64,000 nt of DNA, from positions 5,892,501 to 5,956,500 of the forward strand of contig NZ_CP109450.1 in the NCBI RefSeq assembly GCF_041438865.1. The letters run 5' to 3'. The DNA comes from Streptomyces sp. NBC_01471 (lineage in GTDB: Bacteria > Actinomycetota > Actinomycetes > Streptomycetales > Streptomycetaceae). This document shows, piece after piece, positions 42,586 to 51,587 of this stretch (position 1 is its first letter; the number at the start of each line of letters is the position of its first letter). A program made the position numbers and the translations under genes. Below the pieces are notes generated by a model. It worked only from the letters and a program-made list of their open reading frames with translations, was not told where the DNA came from and made no database searches.

Positions 42586-43610
42586 ACCGCGGCCTCCTGA
42601 ACCTGTGCTGTCTTCTCGCCGGAGCCGTCCTGCGCCGTGGGCTTCTGGCCGGTGATGGCCAGGAACACCTCGTCCAGGCTGGGCAGATGGGTGCCGATGT
42701 TGGTGATGCCGAAGCCGCGCGAGGCCAGCAGGCCGACCACCGCGGTCAGTTGCCCGTCGCTCAGGATCGGTACGTTGAGCAGGCCCTCGTCGGGCACCGC
42801 CTGGGACCCCGCCACACCGTCGAGCCCGGCCTCGGCCAGGGCACGCGCCATGGCGGGCAGCTGGGCGCGGTCGCTCGGCTCGATCTGGAGGGTCCGGCCG
42901 CCGACCTTCGCCTTCAGCTCGTTCACCTTGCCGTTGGCGATGACCCTGCCCTTGTCGATGACGGTCAGCTCGTTGGCGAGCTGCTCGGCCTCCTCCATGT
43001 ACTGGGTGGTGATCAGCACGGTCGCCCCCTCCGCGACCATCCTCTGCACCTCGTCCCAGACCTCGTTGCGGGTACGGGGGTCGAGACCGGTCGTCGGCTC
43101 GTCGAGGAAGAGCACCGACGGGCTGCCGATCATCGAAGCGGCCAGGTCGAGCCTGCGGCGCATCCCGCCCGAGTAGTTCATCGCGGCCTTCTTGGCCGCC
43201 TCCGTCAGCGAGAACCGCTCCAGGAGCTCGTCGGCGCGGCGCCTCGCGTCCTTGCGGGGGAGGTCGAGCAGCCTGCCGATCATGTAGAGGTTCTCCCAGC
43301 CGGAGAGCTTCTCGTCGACCGATGCGTACTGCCCGGTGAGACCGATGACCCGGCGCAGCTGCCGGGGCTGGGTCAGGACGTTGAGGCCGGCCACGGTGGC
43401 GGTGCCGGAGTCGGGCTGCAGCAGGGTGGCGAGGACTCGCACGAGGGTGGTCTTCCCGGCGCCGTTGGGCCCGAGTACACCGAGGACCGTGCCCTCCCGG
43501 ACGTCCAGGTCCACGCCGTCCAGGGCCTTGGTGTCCCCGTAGTGCTTCACCAGCCCCCGCACCTGTACGGCGGGTCCGCCGTTCCCGGGGTTCTTGTCGA
43601 TTCGCGTCAT
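42582..43610 (-). CDS. Daunorubicin-resistance-type ABC ATPase, DrrA-like
   Basis: A 342-residue ATPase: Walker A GPNGAGKTTL, signature YSGGMRRRLDLAASM, Walker B VLFLDEPTTGLDPRTR, and the DrrA-type C-terminal domain (LPSLDEVFLAITG). The ATG at 43608-43610 has no clear ribosome site, so the message may be leaderless. A longer frame into panB is rejected because a hairpin separates the genes. It exports with DrrB; no cognate biosynthetic genes are adjacent, although an AfsR-like regulator converges on it. Confidence 0.92.
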   Translation of the reverse strand: MTRIDKNPGNGGPAVQVRGLVKHYGDTKALDGVDLDVREGTVLGVLGPNGAGKTTLVRVLATLLQPDSGTATVAGLNVLTQPRQLRRVIGLTGQYASVDEKLSGWENLYMIGRLLDLPRKDARRRADELLERFSLTEAAKKAAMNYSGGMRRRLDLAASMIGSPSVLFLDEPTTGLDPRTRNEVWDEVQRMVAEGATVLITTQYMEEAEQLANELTVIDKGRVIANGKVNELKAKVGGRTLQIEPSDRAQLPAMARALAEAGLDGVAGSQAVPDEGLLNVPILSDGQLTAVVGLLASRGFGITNIGTHLPSLDEVFLAITGQKPTAQDGSGEKTAQVQEAAV

Positions 43611-43655
43611 GCCGACTATCAGACCAGCAGCCACTGACAGCTCACCGACAGAATG

Positions 43656-43694
43656 CCGACAGCCCGCCGATGGGGGATGTCGGCGGGCTGTCGG
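43656..43694. terminator. Terminator after panB
   Basis: A perfect 15-bp inverted repeat (CCGACAGCCCGCCGA, 43656-43670, with 43680-43694) with a 9-nt loop lies between panB and the downstream DrrA gene. Confidence 0.8.
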
Positions 43695-43729
43695 TCCGTG
43701 CGGCAGTGGCCTGGGAAGGGCCGGCGACC

Positions 43730-44647
43730 CTAGTGGAAGGTGTGCTGCTCCAGCGGGAAGGTCCCGCCCACGACCTCGTCCGCGAACTCCTTCGCCGCGT
43801 CGCCGAGCGTCCGGCGCAGGTCCGCGTACTGCTTGGTGAAGCGCGGCACCTTGCCGCCGGTCAGACCGACCATGTCGGTGTAGACGAGTACCTGCGCGTC
43901 GCACTCGGGCCCGGCGCCGATGCCCACCGTCGGAATGTGCAGGATGCGGGTGACCTCGGCGGCCAGCTCGGCGGGTACGAGTTCGAGGACGACCGCGAAC
44001 GCACCCGCGTCCTGTACGGCCTTGGCGTCGCGCAGCAGCTGCTGCGCGGCCTCCTCGCCGCGCCCCTGCACCCGGTAGCCCATGGAGTTGACGGACTGCG
44101 GTGTCAGCCCGATGTGGCCCATGACGGGGATGCCGGACCGCACCAGCAGATCGATCTGCTGGTGCGAGCGCTCGCCGCCCTCCAGCTTCACCGCGCCCAC
44201 GCCCGCGTCCTTGACCAGCCGCATCGCGCTGCGCAGCGCCTGGACCGGGCCTTCCTGGTAGGTGCCGAAGGGCAGGTCGCCGACGATCAGCGCACGTGAG
44301 GTGCCCCGTACTACGGCGGCGGAGAGCATCGTCATCTCGTCGAGGGTGACCGGGACCGTGGTGTCGTAGCCGAGGTGGCAGTTGCCCATCGAGTCCCCGA
44401 CGAGCATCACCGGGATGCCCGCCTCGTCGAAGACGGACGCGGTCATCGCGTCGTACGCGGTGAGCATGGGCCACTTCTCGCCGCGCTCCTTGGCGCCGCC
44501 GATGTCATGGACGGTGATGCGCCTGCTGCTCCGGCCGCCGTACAGCGCCTTGCTGCTGTCGGCGGGCTTGCCGGGGGAGGCGGACTGCCCGGCTGCGGGG
44601 TCACCGGCCGAGGGGGTGGAGCTCAGAGGGTTCAACGCGCGCGTCAT
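43730..44647 (-). CDS. panB: 3-methyl-2-oxobutanoate hydroxymethyltransferase
   Basis: A 305-residue TIM-barrel enzyme making ketopantoate for pantothenate and coenzyme A. The family motifs are present: [32 protein letters not shown], then [17 protein letters not shown]-like text and [20 protein letters not shown]. The Ser/Pro-rich N-terminal leader of about 35 residues is longer than in most PanB proteins. ATG at 44645-44647 has AGGAG seven bases upstream; longer starts lack one. Confidence 0.95.
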   Translation of the reverse strand: MTRALNPLSSTPSAGDPAAGQSASPGKPADSSKALYGGRSSRRITVHDIGGAKERGEKWPMLTAYDAMTASVFDEAGIPVMLVGDSMGNCHLGYDTTVPVTLDEMTMLSAAVVRGTSRALIVGDLPFGTYQEGPVQALRSAMRLVKDAGVGAVKLEGGERSHQQIDLLVRSGIPVMGHIGLTPQSVNSMGYRVQGRGEEAAQQLLRDAKAVQDAGAFAVVLELVPAELAAEVTRILHIPTVGIGAGPECDAQVLVYTDMVGLTGGKVPRFTKQYADLRRTLGDAAKEFADEVVGGTFPLEQHTFH

Positions 44648-44776
44648 CGCAACGCTCCTGTTCGTCATCTCGAGGCGCCCTGACGGCGTCCCCGGACCGC
44701 CTCCATGGTTGCACCACACCGCCGCCGCGCGGAAGTGGGCTCCCGGCCCGCCCGGGGCCCACGGGTAAAATCTTTA

Positions 44777-44799
44777 CGATACGAGACGGTGCCGTATCG
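44777..44799. promoter_or_regulatory. Operator upstream of the EmrB-type exporter
   Basis: CGATACG and CGTATCG form a perfect 7-bp inverted repeat around a 9-nt spacer. With a possible -10 TACGCT at 44809-44814 and the ATG at 44821, the operator would cover the -35 of a leaderless promoter. Expected to bind the TetR product encoded after the exporter. Confidence 0.7.
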
Positions 44800-44820
44800 G
44801 ATTTGCTCTACGCTGTCGCC

Positions 44821-46440
44821 ATGACCAACTCCACGGGGCCAGTCGCAGCGCCCCGCATACCCGAAGCCGTGCACCGGCGCCGCTGGGCGATCCTGGCCGC
44901 GCTGATGCTGAGCCTGCTGATCGTGGTGCTCGACAACTCCATCCTCAACGTGGCGGTCAAGACGATCGCCGCCCCCGCGCCGAGCGGGCTCGGCGCCACC
45001 CAGAGCCAGCTCGAATGGGCGATCAACGCCTACACGCTGGTCTTCGCCGGACTGCTCTTCACCGCGGGCCTCCTCGGCGACCGCCTCGGCCGCAAGAAGA
45101 TCCTGCTCTTCGGACTGGCGGTCTTCGGCATCGGCTCGGTGCTCGCCGCCATCTCCACCTCGCCGGCCGAACTCGTCGCGTTCCGGGCCGTGATGGGTCT
45201 CGGTGGGGCCTTCGTGATGCCCGCCACGCTCGCCGTCCTGATGAACGTCTTCGAGCGCGAGGAGCAGCCCAAGGCCATCGGTATCTGGGCCGGCGGCGTC
45301 GGCCTGGCCATCGCCATCGGCCCGATCACCGGCGGTGTGCTCCTCGAACACTTCTGGTGGGGCTCGGTGTTCCTGGTCAACGTCCCGGTGGTGGTCGTCG
45401 CGCTGATCGCGATGGTGCTGCTGGTCCCCGACTCCAAGGACCCCGCCCCCGGCCACCTCGACCCGGTGGGCGTGAGCCTGTCCGTCATCGGCCTGGTGCT
45501 GCTGGTGTACGGGATCATCCGCGGCGGCGAACTGGCCGACTTCACCGCGCCGTCCGCGCTGCTGACCACGCTCGGCGGCCTCGCCGTGCTGGTCGGCTTC
45601 GTGGTGTACGAGAAGCGCAGCAGCCACCCGGCGATCGACGTCACCTACTTCAAGAACCCGGCGTTCTCCGCGGCCGTCGCCGCCATCGCGCTGGTCTTCT
45701 TCGCGCTGATGGGCGTCACCTTCTTCTCCGCGTTCTACATGCAGAGCGTCCGCGGCTACAGCGCCCTGGAGTCCGGCGTCCTGCTGCTTCCGCTGGCCGC
45801 GGCCCAGATGATCTTCTCGCCGCGGGCCAGGCTCGTCGTCGAGCGGTTCGGCGCCCGCGCCGTCTGCACGGCCGGCATGGTGCTGGTCGCCGCCGGGCTC
45901 GGGTGCTTCGCGTTCTTCGGCGCCGGTACTCCCGTCTGGGTGATGGAGGTCGTCTACTTCGTCATGGGCACGGGAATGGCCCACATCATGCCGCCGGTCA
46001 CCGTCTCGATCATGCAGTCCCTGCCCCGCGAGAAGGCCGGGTCCGGTTCCGCGATCAACAACACCTTCCGCCAGGTGGGCGGGGCGCTCGGTGTCGCCGT
46101 CCTGGGGTCCGTGCTGTCCGCCTCGTACCGGGACGGCATCGAGGATCATCTCGGCGCGGTGCCGCCCGGCGCGCGCAAGGCGGCGGGGGAGTCGATCGAG
46201 GCGACCCTGGGCATCGCGGAGAAGCTCGGCCCCGCGGGCCGGGCGCTCGCCGGCCAGGCGGACACCGCGTTCCTGCACGCCATGCACGTGACGGCCCTCG
46301 GCTCGGCCGGGGTCGCGCTGCTCGGCGCCGTCGTGGTGGCGGTCTTCCTGCCGGGCCGGCCGGGAGGCCGTCGCGACGGCGCCGCCGCGGAAGCGGCGGC
46401 GGAGGCCGTACCCGCGTCGGCGACAATCAGTACGGACTGA
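44821..46440 (+). CDS. DHA2-family (EmrB/QacA) drug exporter
   Basis: A 539-residue, 14-helix MFS protein with [15 protein letters not shown] in helix 1 and the loop motif [13 protein letters not shown], typical of DHA2 drug:H+ antiporters. No ribosome site precedes the ATG at 44821, and a -10-like hexamer lies six bases upstream, suggesting a leaderless transcript. A TetR gene begins seven bases after its stop, and an operator lies in its promoter, so it is probably drug-inducible. Confidence 0.93.
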   Translation: MTNSTGPVAAPRIPEAVHRRRWAILAALMLSLLIVVLDNSILNVAVKTIAAPAPSGLGATQSQLEWAINAYTLVFAGLLFTAGLLGDRLGRKKILLFGLAVFGIGSVLAAISTSPAELVAFRAVMGLGGAFVMPATLAVLMNVFEREEQPKAIGIWAGGVGLAIAIGPITGGVLLEHFWWGSVFLVNVPVVVVALIAMVLLVPDSKDPAPGHLDPVGVSLSVIGLVLLVYGIIRGGELADFTAPSALLTTLGGLAVLVGFVVYEKRSSHPAIDVTYFKNPAFSAAVAAIALVFFALMGVTFFSAFYMQSVRGYSALESGVLLLPLAAAQMIFSPRARLVVERFGARAVCTAGMVLVAAGLGCFAFFGAGTPVWVMEVVYFVMGTGMAHIMPPVTVSIMQSLPREKAGSGSAINNTFRQVGGALGVAVLGSVLSASYRDGIEDHLGAVPPGARKAAGESIEATLGIAEKLGPAGRALAGQADTAFLHAMHVTALGSAGVALLGAVVVAVFLPGRPGGRRDGAAAEAAAEAVPASATISTD

Positions 46441-46447
46441 ACGCACG

Positions 46448-47101
46448 GTGAGAGGCGGAGCGGGCGTGCCCCCGACGGAACAGCAGAACAGGCCGGCTGG
46501 GCACCGGCGCGGCCGGCCGCGCTCGGAGGCGGTCGAACGGTCGATCGTCGAGGCCGTGGTGAAGCTGCTGGAGGAGGGCGTCCCGCTCACCGCGGTGTCC
46601 ATCGAGCGCGTCGCCCGCACGGCGGGTGTCGGCAAGGCCACCATCTACCGCCGCTGGAAGGGCAAGGAGGAGCTCTTCATCGACGTGCTCAAGGACATCG
46701 AGCCCATCGACCCGGAGCTGCCGGGCACCTCGGTGCGCGACGATCTGATCGCCATGCTCGAATCGCTGCGCCGGCGGGGCCTCGCCAAGCGCTCGTCGGC
46801 GCTGCTGTACAACGTCTTCGCGCAGATGCAGAGCTATCCGGAGCTCTGGCGGGCCTACCACGACACCGTCGTCGAGGCCCGGCGCCTGATGGGGGTGGAC
46901 ATCGTGCGCCGGGGGATCGCCGCGGGCGAGATCCGCTCCGACCTGGCCCCCGACCTGGTCAACGACCTCTTCGTGGGGCCGATGCTGCTGCGCACCGTGC
47001 TCCGCCCCGACGCGCGGCTCGACGACGACCTGGCCGCGCGGGTCGTGGACGCCCTCCTGGCGGGGCTCGCACCGCGCCGGGACCAGGGGCAGGACGCCTG
47101 A
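46448..47101 (+). CDS. TetR-family repressor of the adjacent exporter
   Basis: A 217-residue regulator with its helix-turn-helix at SIERVARTAGVGKATIYRRW (about residues 52-71) and an all-helical C-terminal ligand domain containing an AQMQSYPELWRAYHDTVVEA segment. GTG at 46448 is used; a second in-frame GTG at 46472 would shorten the disordered N-terminus. It is cotranscribed with the exporter and probably autoregulates through the operator at 44777-44799. Confidence 0.9.
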   Translation: MRGGAGVPPTEQQNRPAGHRRGRPRSEAVERSIVEAVVKLLEEGVPLTAVSIERVARTAGVGKATIYRRWKGKEELFIDVLKDIEPIDPELPGTSVRDDLIAMLESLRRRGLAKRSSALLYNVFAQMQSYPELWRAYHDTVVEARRLMGVDIVRRGIAAGEIRSDLAPDLVNDLFVGPMLLRTVLRPDARLDDDLAARVVDALLAGLAPRRDQGQDA

Positions 47102-47254
47102 AATGTGCGTGTTCCGTCACAACCGGAACTCTGCGTGGTACCTGCCACGTCCTCGTGACAGTACGGCCGTGTCCCCACGGCGCGGAAAGTGCCGTTCCAT
47201 CGCTTAGTGTCAAGGGCGGGACGGCGTGCACGGCAAGGCAGCGAGGGCAACGGT

Positions 47255-48283
47255 ATGGCGCAGGCGCACTTCACGGACACGGAACACGGCAGCTCGGAGT
47301 ACGGGCATTCCGAATCCGGTGCCCGGCGTCTGTTCGGCGGGCGCTGGCGGGGTGACCGCGGCATCTGGCGCCGCGGCATCGTCCTCGCGTGCTTCGCCGT
47401 CCTGCTCACGCTGACGATGCTCTTCCACGCCCACATCCCCAACGACATAGGGAACCTCGGCAGCCTCACCGAGACCTTCCTGCCGTGGTTCGGCTTGGTC
47501 GGTGTCCCGGTGCTGCTCGTGCTCGCCCTGCTGCGCCGCTCGGCCACCGCGCTGATCGTCCTGCTGCTGCCCGTCATCGTCTGGCTGAACATCTTCGGCG
47601 GACTGATCTCCGACAAGTCGGCCTCCGGCGGCGACCTGGTGGTGGCCACCCACAACGTGAACGCGGACAACCCCGACCCGGTGGGCACCGCGAAGAAGGT
47701 CGCCGCCTCGGGCGCCGACGTGGTCGCCCTGGAGGAGCTGGCCGCGGGCAAGGTCTCCGCGTACTCCGACGCCCTCGCCGCCACCTACCCGTACCACGCG
47801 GTGGAGGGCACGGTCGGGCTCTGGAGCAAGTACCCGATGAGCGCCACCGAGCCCGTCAACATAAGGCTCGGCTGGGTCCGCGCCATGCGGTCCACGGTCG
47901 CCACCCCCAAGGGCAAGGTGGCCGTCTACGTCGCGCACCTCCCCTCGGTACGGGTGAAGCTCGACGCCGGATTCACCGCGTCGCAGCGCGACAACAGCGC
48001 GGACGCGCTGGGCGCGGCCATCAGGAAGGAGCCGCTGCGCGACGTGGTCCTCCTCGGCGACCTCAACGGGACGATGAACGACCGTTCGCTGGGCGCCGTC
48101 ACGTCGCAGATGCGCTCCACCCAGGGCGCCGCGGGCAACGGCTTCGGCTTCAGCTGGCCCGCGCGCTTCCCGATGGCGCGCATCGACCAGATCATGGTCA
48201 GGGGCGCCGACCCGGTCTCCTCCTGGACGCTGCCCAGGACCGGCAGCGACCACCTGCCGATCGCGGCCCGCATCAAACTCTAG
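47255..48283 (+). CDS. Membrane-anchored endonuclease/exonuclease/phosphatase-family protein
   Basis: A 342-residue protein. Three hydrophobic helices at about residues 45-120 anchor it, and the rest is an extracytoplasmic EEP domain: ATHNVNADN, VALEEL (catalytic Glu), LLGDLNGT, and GSDHLPIAARI with the His-Asp end. Such proteins cleave phosphodiesters, from nucleic acids to sphingolipid-like substrates. ATG at 47255 is preceded by GAGGG; a longer frame starting at 47189 is not supported. Confidence 0.9.
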   Translation: MAQAHFTDTEHGSSEYGHSESGARRLFGGRWRGDRGIWRRGIVLACFAVLLTLTMLFHAHIPNDIGNLGSLTETFLPWFGLVGVPVLLVLALLRRSATALIVLLLPVIVWLNIFGGLISDKSASGGDLVVATHNVNADNPDPVGTAKKVAASGADVVALEELAAGKVSAYSDALAATYPYHAVEGTVGLWSKYPMSATEPVNIRLGWVRAMRSTVATPKGKVAVYVAHLPSVRVKLDAGFTASQRDNSADALGAAIRKEPLRDVVLLGDLNGTMNDRSLGAVTSQMRSTQGAAGNGFGFSWPARFPMARIDQIMVRGADPVSSWTLPRTGSDHLPIAARIKL

Positions 48284-48473
48284 GGATCCGCATCGGGCTC
48301 GGGAGACCCGCACATCGGGCTCCGGGAGATACGCATCACTTAACGGGGCATTCACCTGCCGGAACAACACGGCGGGGAGACTTTGTTCAGCAGGAGAACT
48401 TAAGCTGGTCCTACGGCCCGCTGCCGTTCTTCCGTTCCCCTGTTCCCGCTCTCGTAAGAGAAGGTCTCCCTCC

Positions 48474-49697
48474 ATGCCCCTGGCCCTGCTCGCGCTGGCC
48501 ATCTCCGCGTTCGGCATCGGCACCACCGAGTTCGTGATGATGGGCCTGCTGCCCAACGTCGCCGACGACCTGGGCACCTCCGTGCCCACCGCGGGCTATC
48601 TCGTCTCCGCCTACGCGATCGGCGTCGTCGTCGGCGCGCCGCTGCTCACCGCCCTCGGCTCCCGCATCCCGCGCAAGCGGATGCTGCTGCTCCTGATGGC
48701 CCTGTTCACCGTCGGCAACCTGGCATCCGCCTTCGCGCCCGGCTTCGGCTGGCTGCTGGCCGGGCGGGTACTCGCCGGGCTGCCGCACGGAGCCTTCTTC
48801 GGGGTCGGCGCGGTCGTCGCCTCCGGCCTGGTCGACGAGGGCAGGCGCGGACGTGCCGTCGCCACCATGTTCCTCGGCCTGACCATCGCCAACATCGTCG
48901 GCGTCCCCGCCGCGACCCTGCTCGGCCAGCACCTCGGCTGGCGCGCCACCTTCGTCGTGGTCGGCGTCATCGGTCTGGTGGCGCTGGCCGCGCTGGCCAG
49001 GCTCGTTCCGTACGTCCCCGTCGACGCGCACCAGGGCCTGCGCCACGAAGTGCGCGCCCTCGGCAACCGGCAGGTGCTCCTCGGGCTGCTGACCGCGGTC
49101 TTCGGCTTCGCCGGGGTCTTCGCCGTATACAGCTACCTCGCCTCGATCACCACCGAGGTCATGGGCTTCTCCGAGTCGTCGGTGACCCTGGTGCTCGCCC
49201 TCTTCGGTATCGGGATGACCCTGGGCGCGCTGGCCGCGGGACCGCTGAGCGACCGGGCGCTGCGCCCCACGGTCTACGGCTCGCTGGCCGGGCTGGCCGT
49301 CGTGCTGGTCGCGTTCGACTTCACCGTCCATGTGAAGTGGGCCGCGCTGGTCAGCGTGGTGCTCCTGGGCGCGGTCGGCTTCATGACCACGACACCGCTC
49401 CAGATGCTGGTGATGAAGAAGGCCAGTTCCGCCCCGACGCTGGCCTCGGCCTCCAACCACTCCGCGTTCAACCTGGCCAACGCCGGCGGCGCCTGGCTCG
49501 GCGGGGTCGCCATCGCGGCGGGCTGGGGCTGGATGTCGCCGACCCTGGTGGGCGCGGGGCTCGCCGTGATCGGCCTGGCCGTCGCGGTGACCGCGGGGCT
49601 GCTCGACCGCGGTACGCCGAAGGGGGCCTCCCGCGTGGTCGCGGAAAGCCCCCGTACGGAGCGTGCGCTCAGCTCGTCTCGCGCCAGCGGTTCGTGA
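48474..49697 (+). CDS. MFS exporter, AraJ/sugar-efflux-like DHA1 family
   Basis: This 407-residue, 12-helix transporter begins MPLALLALAISAFGIGTTEF, the hallmark of AraJ-like DHA1 exporters, followed by MMGLLPNVADDL and GSRIPRKRML. These efflux proteins export arabinose polymers or drugs. The C-terminus is Ser/Arg rich and its last 29 bp overlap the 3' end of nadE on the other strand. Imperfect 18-bp repeats lie in the 190-bp leader. Confidence 0.88.
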   Translation: MPLALLALAISAFGIGTTEFVMMGLLPNVADDLGTSVPTAGYLVSAYAIGVVVGAPLLTALGSRIPRKRMLLLLMALFTVGNLASAFAPGFGWLLAGRVLAGLPHGAFFGVGAVVASGLVDEGRRGRAVATMFLGLTIANIVGVPAATLLGQHLGWRATFVVVGVIGLVALAALARLVPYVPVDAHQGLRHEVRALGNRQVLLGLLTAVFGFAGVFAVYSYLASITTEVMGFSESSVTLVLALFGIGMTLGALAAGPLSDRALRPTVYGSLAGLAVVLVAFDFTVHVKWAALVSVVLLGAVGFMTTTPLQMLVMKKASSAPTLASASNHSAFNLANAGGAWLGGVAIAAGWGWMSPTLVGAGLAVIGLAVAVTAGLLDRGTPKGASRVVAESPRTERALSSSRASGS

Positions 49698-51420
49698 TCG
49701 GCAGCCGCCGGTCCTTGCCGAACCCCTTCGCGGAGATCTTGGTGCCCGGCGGGTACTGACGGCGCTTGTACTCCGCGGTGTCCACCATCCGGAGCGTCTT
49801 CGCCACCAGCTCGGGGTCGTACCCGGCCGCGACAATGGAGTCGAGGCCCTGGTCGGCGTCGACGTACCGGGCCAGGATCGCGTCGAGCACCTCGTAGTCC
49901 GGGAGCGAGTCCGTGTCGACCTGGCCGGGGCGCAGCTCGGCGCTGGGCGGCTTGGAGATCGAGTTCTCCGGGATCGGCGGGGTCTGGCCCCGCTCGGCCG
50001 CCGCCCGATTCCGCCACTCGGCGAGCCGGAAGATCGACGTCTTGTAGACGTCCTTGATCGGCCCGTACGCGCCGACCGAGTCGCCGTAGAGCGTCGAGTA
50101 CCCCACCGCCAGCTCGGACTTGTTGCCCGGCGCGAGCACGATCTGGCCCTCCTGGTTGGAGATGGCCATCAGCGTGGTGCCGCGCAGCCGCGACTGGAGG
50201 TTCTCCTCGGCGAGACCGGTGAGCGAGAGCGACTCCATGTACGCGTCGAACATCGGCGCGATCTCCACGGTCCGGTAGTTCAGCCCGGTGCGCCGGGCCA
50301 GCTCGGCCGCGTCGCCCCGGGAGTGGTCCGACGAGTACTTGGACGGCATGGAGACGCCGTACACGTTCTTCGCGCCGAGGGCGTCGCAGGCGATGGCCGC
50401 GACGAGCGCCGAGTCGATGCCGCCGGAGAGCCCGATCAGCACCGAGGAGAAGCCGTTCTTGGCGGCGTACGCCCGCAGGCCCACGACCAGCGCGGTGTAC
50501 AGCTCCTCGTCGTCGTCGAGCCGGTCGGCGTAACCGCCGGGCAGCTCGGCCGCGTACGCCGGAACCGGCTCGTCGGAGAGCGTGACGTGCTCGATGCGCA
50601 GCCCGTCGGCCACCACACCCGACGGCACCTGCCCCGCGGCGGGCAGCTCCAGGTCGACCACCACACAGCTCTCGGTGAACTGTGCCGCCCGTGCGACGAC
50701 TTCGCCGTCCTTGTCGACCACGATCGAGTCGCCGTCGTAGACCAGCTCGTCCTGGCCGCCGGTCATCGCGACGTACGCGGTGGTGCAGCCGGCCTCCCTG
50801 GCCCGCTTGCGGACCAGCTCAAGGCGCTGGTCGTCCTTCTTCAGCTCGTACGGCGAGGCGTTGATCGAGACCAGCAGCCCGGCCCCCGCGGACCGGGTCG
50901 CGGGGACCCGGCCGCCGTCCTGCCAGAGGTCCTCGCAGATGGCGAGTGCGACATCGACGCCGTGCACCCGGATCACCGGGAGGGTCTCGCCGGGGACGAA
51001 GTAGCGGAACTCGTCGAAGACGCCGTAGTTCGGCAGGTGGTGTTTGGAGAAGGTCAGCGCGACCTCCCCGCGGTGCAGCACGGCCCCGGCGTCGCGCGGG
51101 GCGCCCGCGGGCTGCCCGTAGCGGGGCTGGGCCTTCTCGGTGCGGTCGAGGTAGCCGACGACGACGGGGACCTCACCGAACCCTTCGGCGTCCAGCCGTG
51201 CGGCGAGCGCGCGCAGCGCGGCCCGGGAGGCGTCGACGAAGGACGACCGCAGGGCCAGGTCCTCGACGGGGTATCCGGTCAGCATCATCTCGGGGAACGC
51301 CACCAGGTGGGCGCCCCGCTCGACGGAGTGCCGGGTCCAGTGGACGACCGCCTCGGCGTTACCGGCGAGGTCGCCGACGGTCGAGTCGATCTGATTCAGT
51401 GCGAGGCGTAGTTGAGGCAC
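49669..51420 (-). CDS. nadE: Glutamine-dependent NAD+ synthetase
   Basis: A 583-residue two-domain enzyme. The nitrilase-type glutaminase holds its Glu-Lys-Cys triad in AFPEMMLTGY, TFSKHHLPNYG and ALAICEDLWQ. The synthetase has the P-loop LSGGIDSALVAA and GNKSELAVGYSTLYGD. It makes NAD+ from deamido-NAD+, ATP and glutamine. Starts at ATG 51420. Its 3' end overlaps the MFS exporter gene on the other strand. Confidence 0.96.
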   Translation of the reverse strand: MPQLRLALNQIDSTVGDLAGNAEAVVHWTRHSVERGAHLVAFPEMMLTGYPVEDLALRSSFVDASRAALRALAARLDAEGFGEVPVVVGYLDRTEKAQPRYGQPAGAPRDAGAVLHRGEVALTFSKHHLPNYGVFDEFRYFVPGETLPVIRVHGVDVALAICEDLWQDGGRVPATRSAGAGLLVSINASPYELKKDDQRLELVRKRAREAGCTTAYVAMTGGQDELVYDGDSIVVDKDGEVVARAAQFTESCVVVDLELPAAGQVPSGVVADGLRIEHVTLSDEPVPAYAAELPGGYADRLDDDEELYTALVVGLRAYAAKNGFSSVLIGLSGGIDSALVAAIACDALGAKNVYGVSMPSKYSSDHSRGDAAELARRTGLNYRTVEIAPMFDAYMESLSLTGLAEENLQSRLRGTTLMAISNQEGQIVLAPGNKSELAVGYSTLYGDSVGAYGPIKDVYKTSIFRLAEWRNRAAAERGQTPPIPENSISKPPSAELRPGQVDTDSLPDYEVLDAILARYVDADQGLDSIVAAGYDPELVAKTLRMVDTAEYKRRQYPPGTKISAKGFGKDRRLPITNRWRETS

Positions 51421-51486
51421 GGGCCCAGTGTAATCGTCTCTCTGACGCGATGTCCTGCTGGGCGGGTGCGCGGTATGTCACTGCGA

Positions 51487-51531
51487 CGCCGCCCCGTCCC
51501 CACCCGTGGTGCGGGCGGGGACGGGGCGGCG
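51487..51531. terminator. Terminator after the sedolisin gene
   Basis: A perfect 15-bp stem (CGCCGCCCCGTCCCC at 51487-51501 with 51517-51531) and a 15-nt loop lie between the sedolisin stop and the nadE start. Confidence 0.8.
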
Positions 51532-51587
51532 GATGTGGCTAGCGCGTGCGACGCGAGGTCACCGCGGCCGTGTGCTGCGCGTACGGG

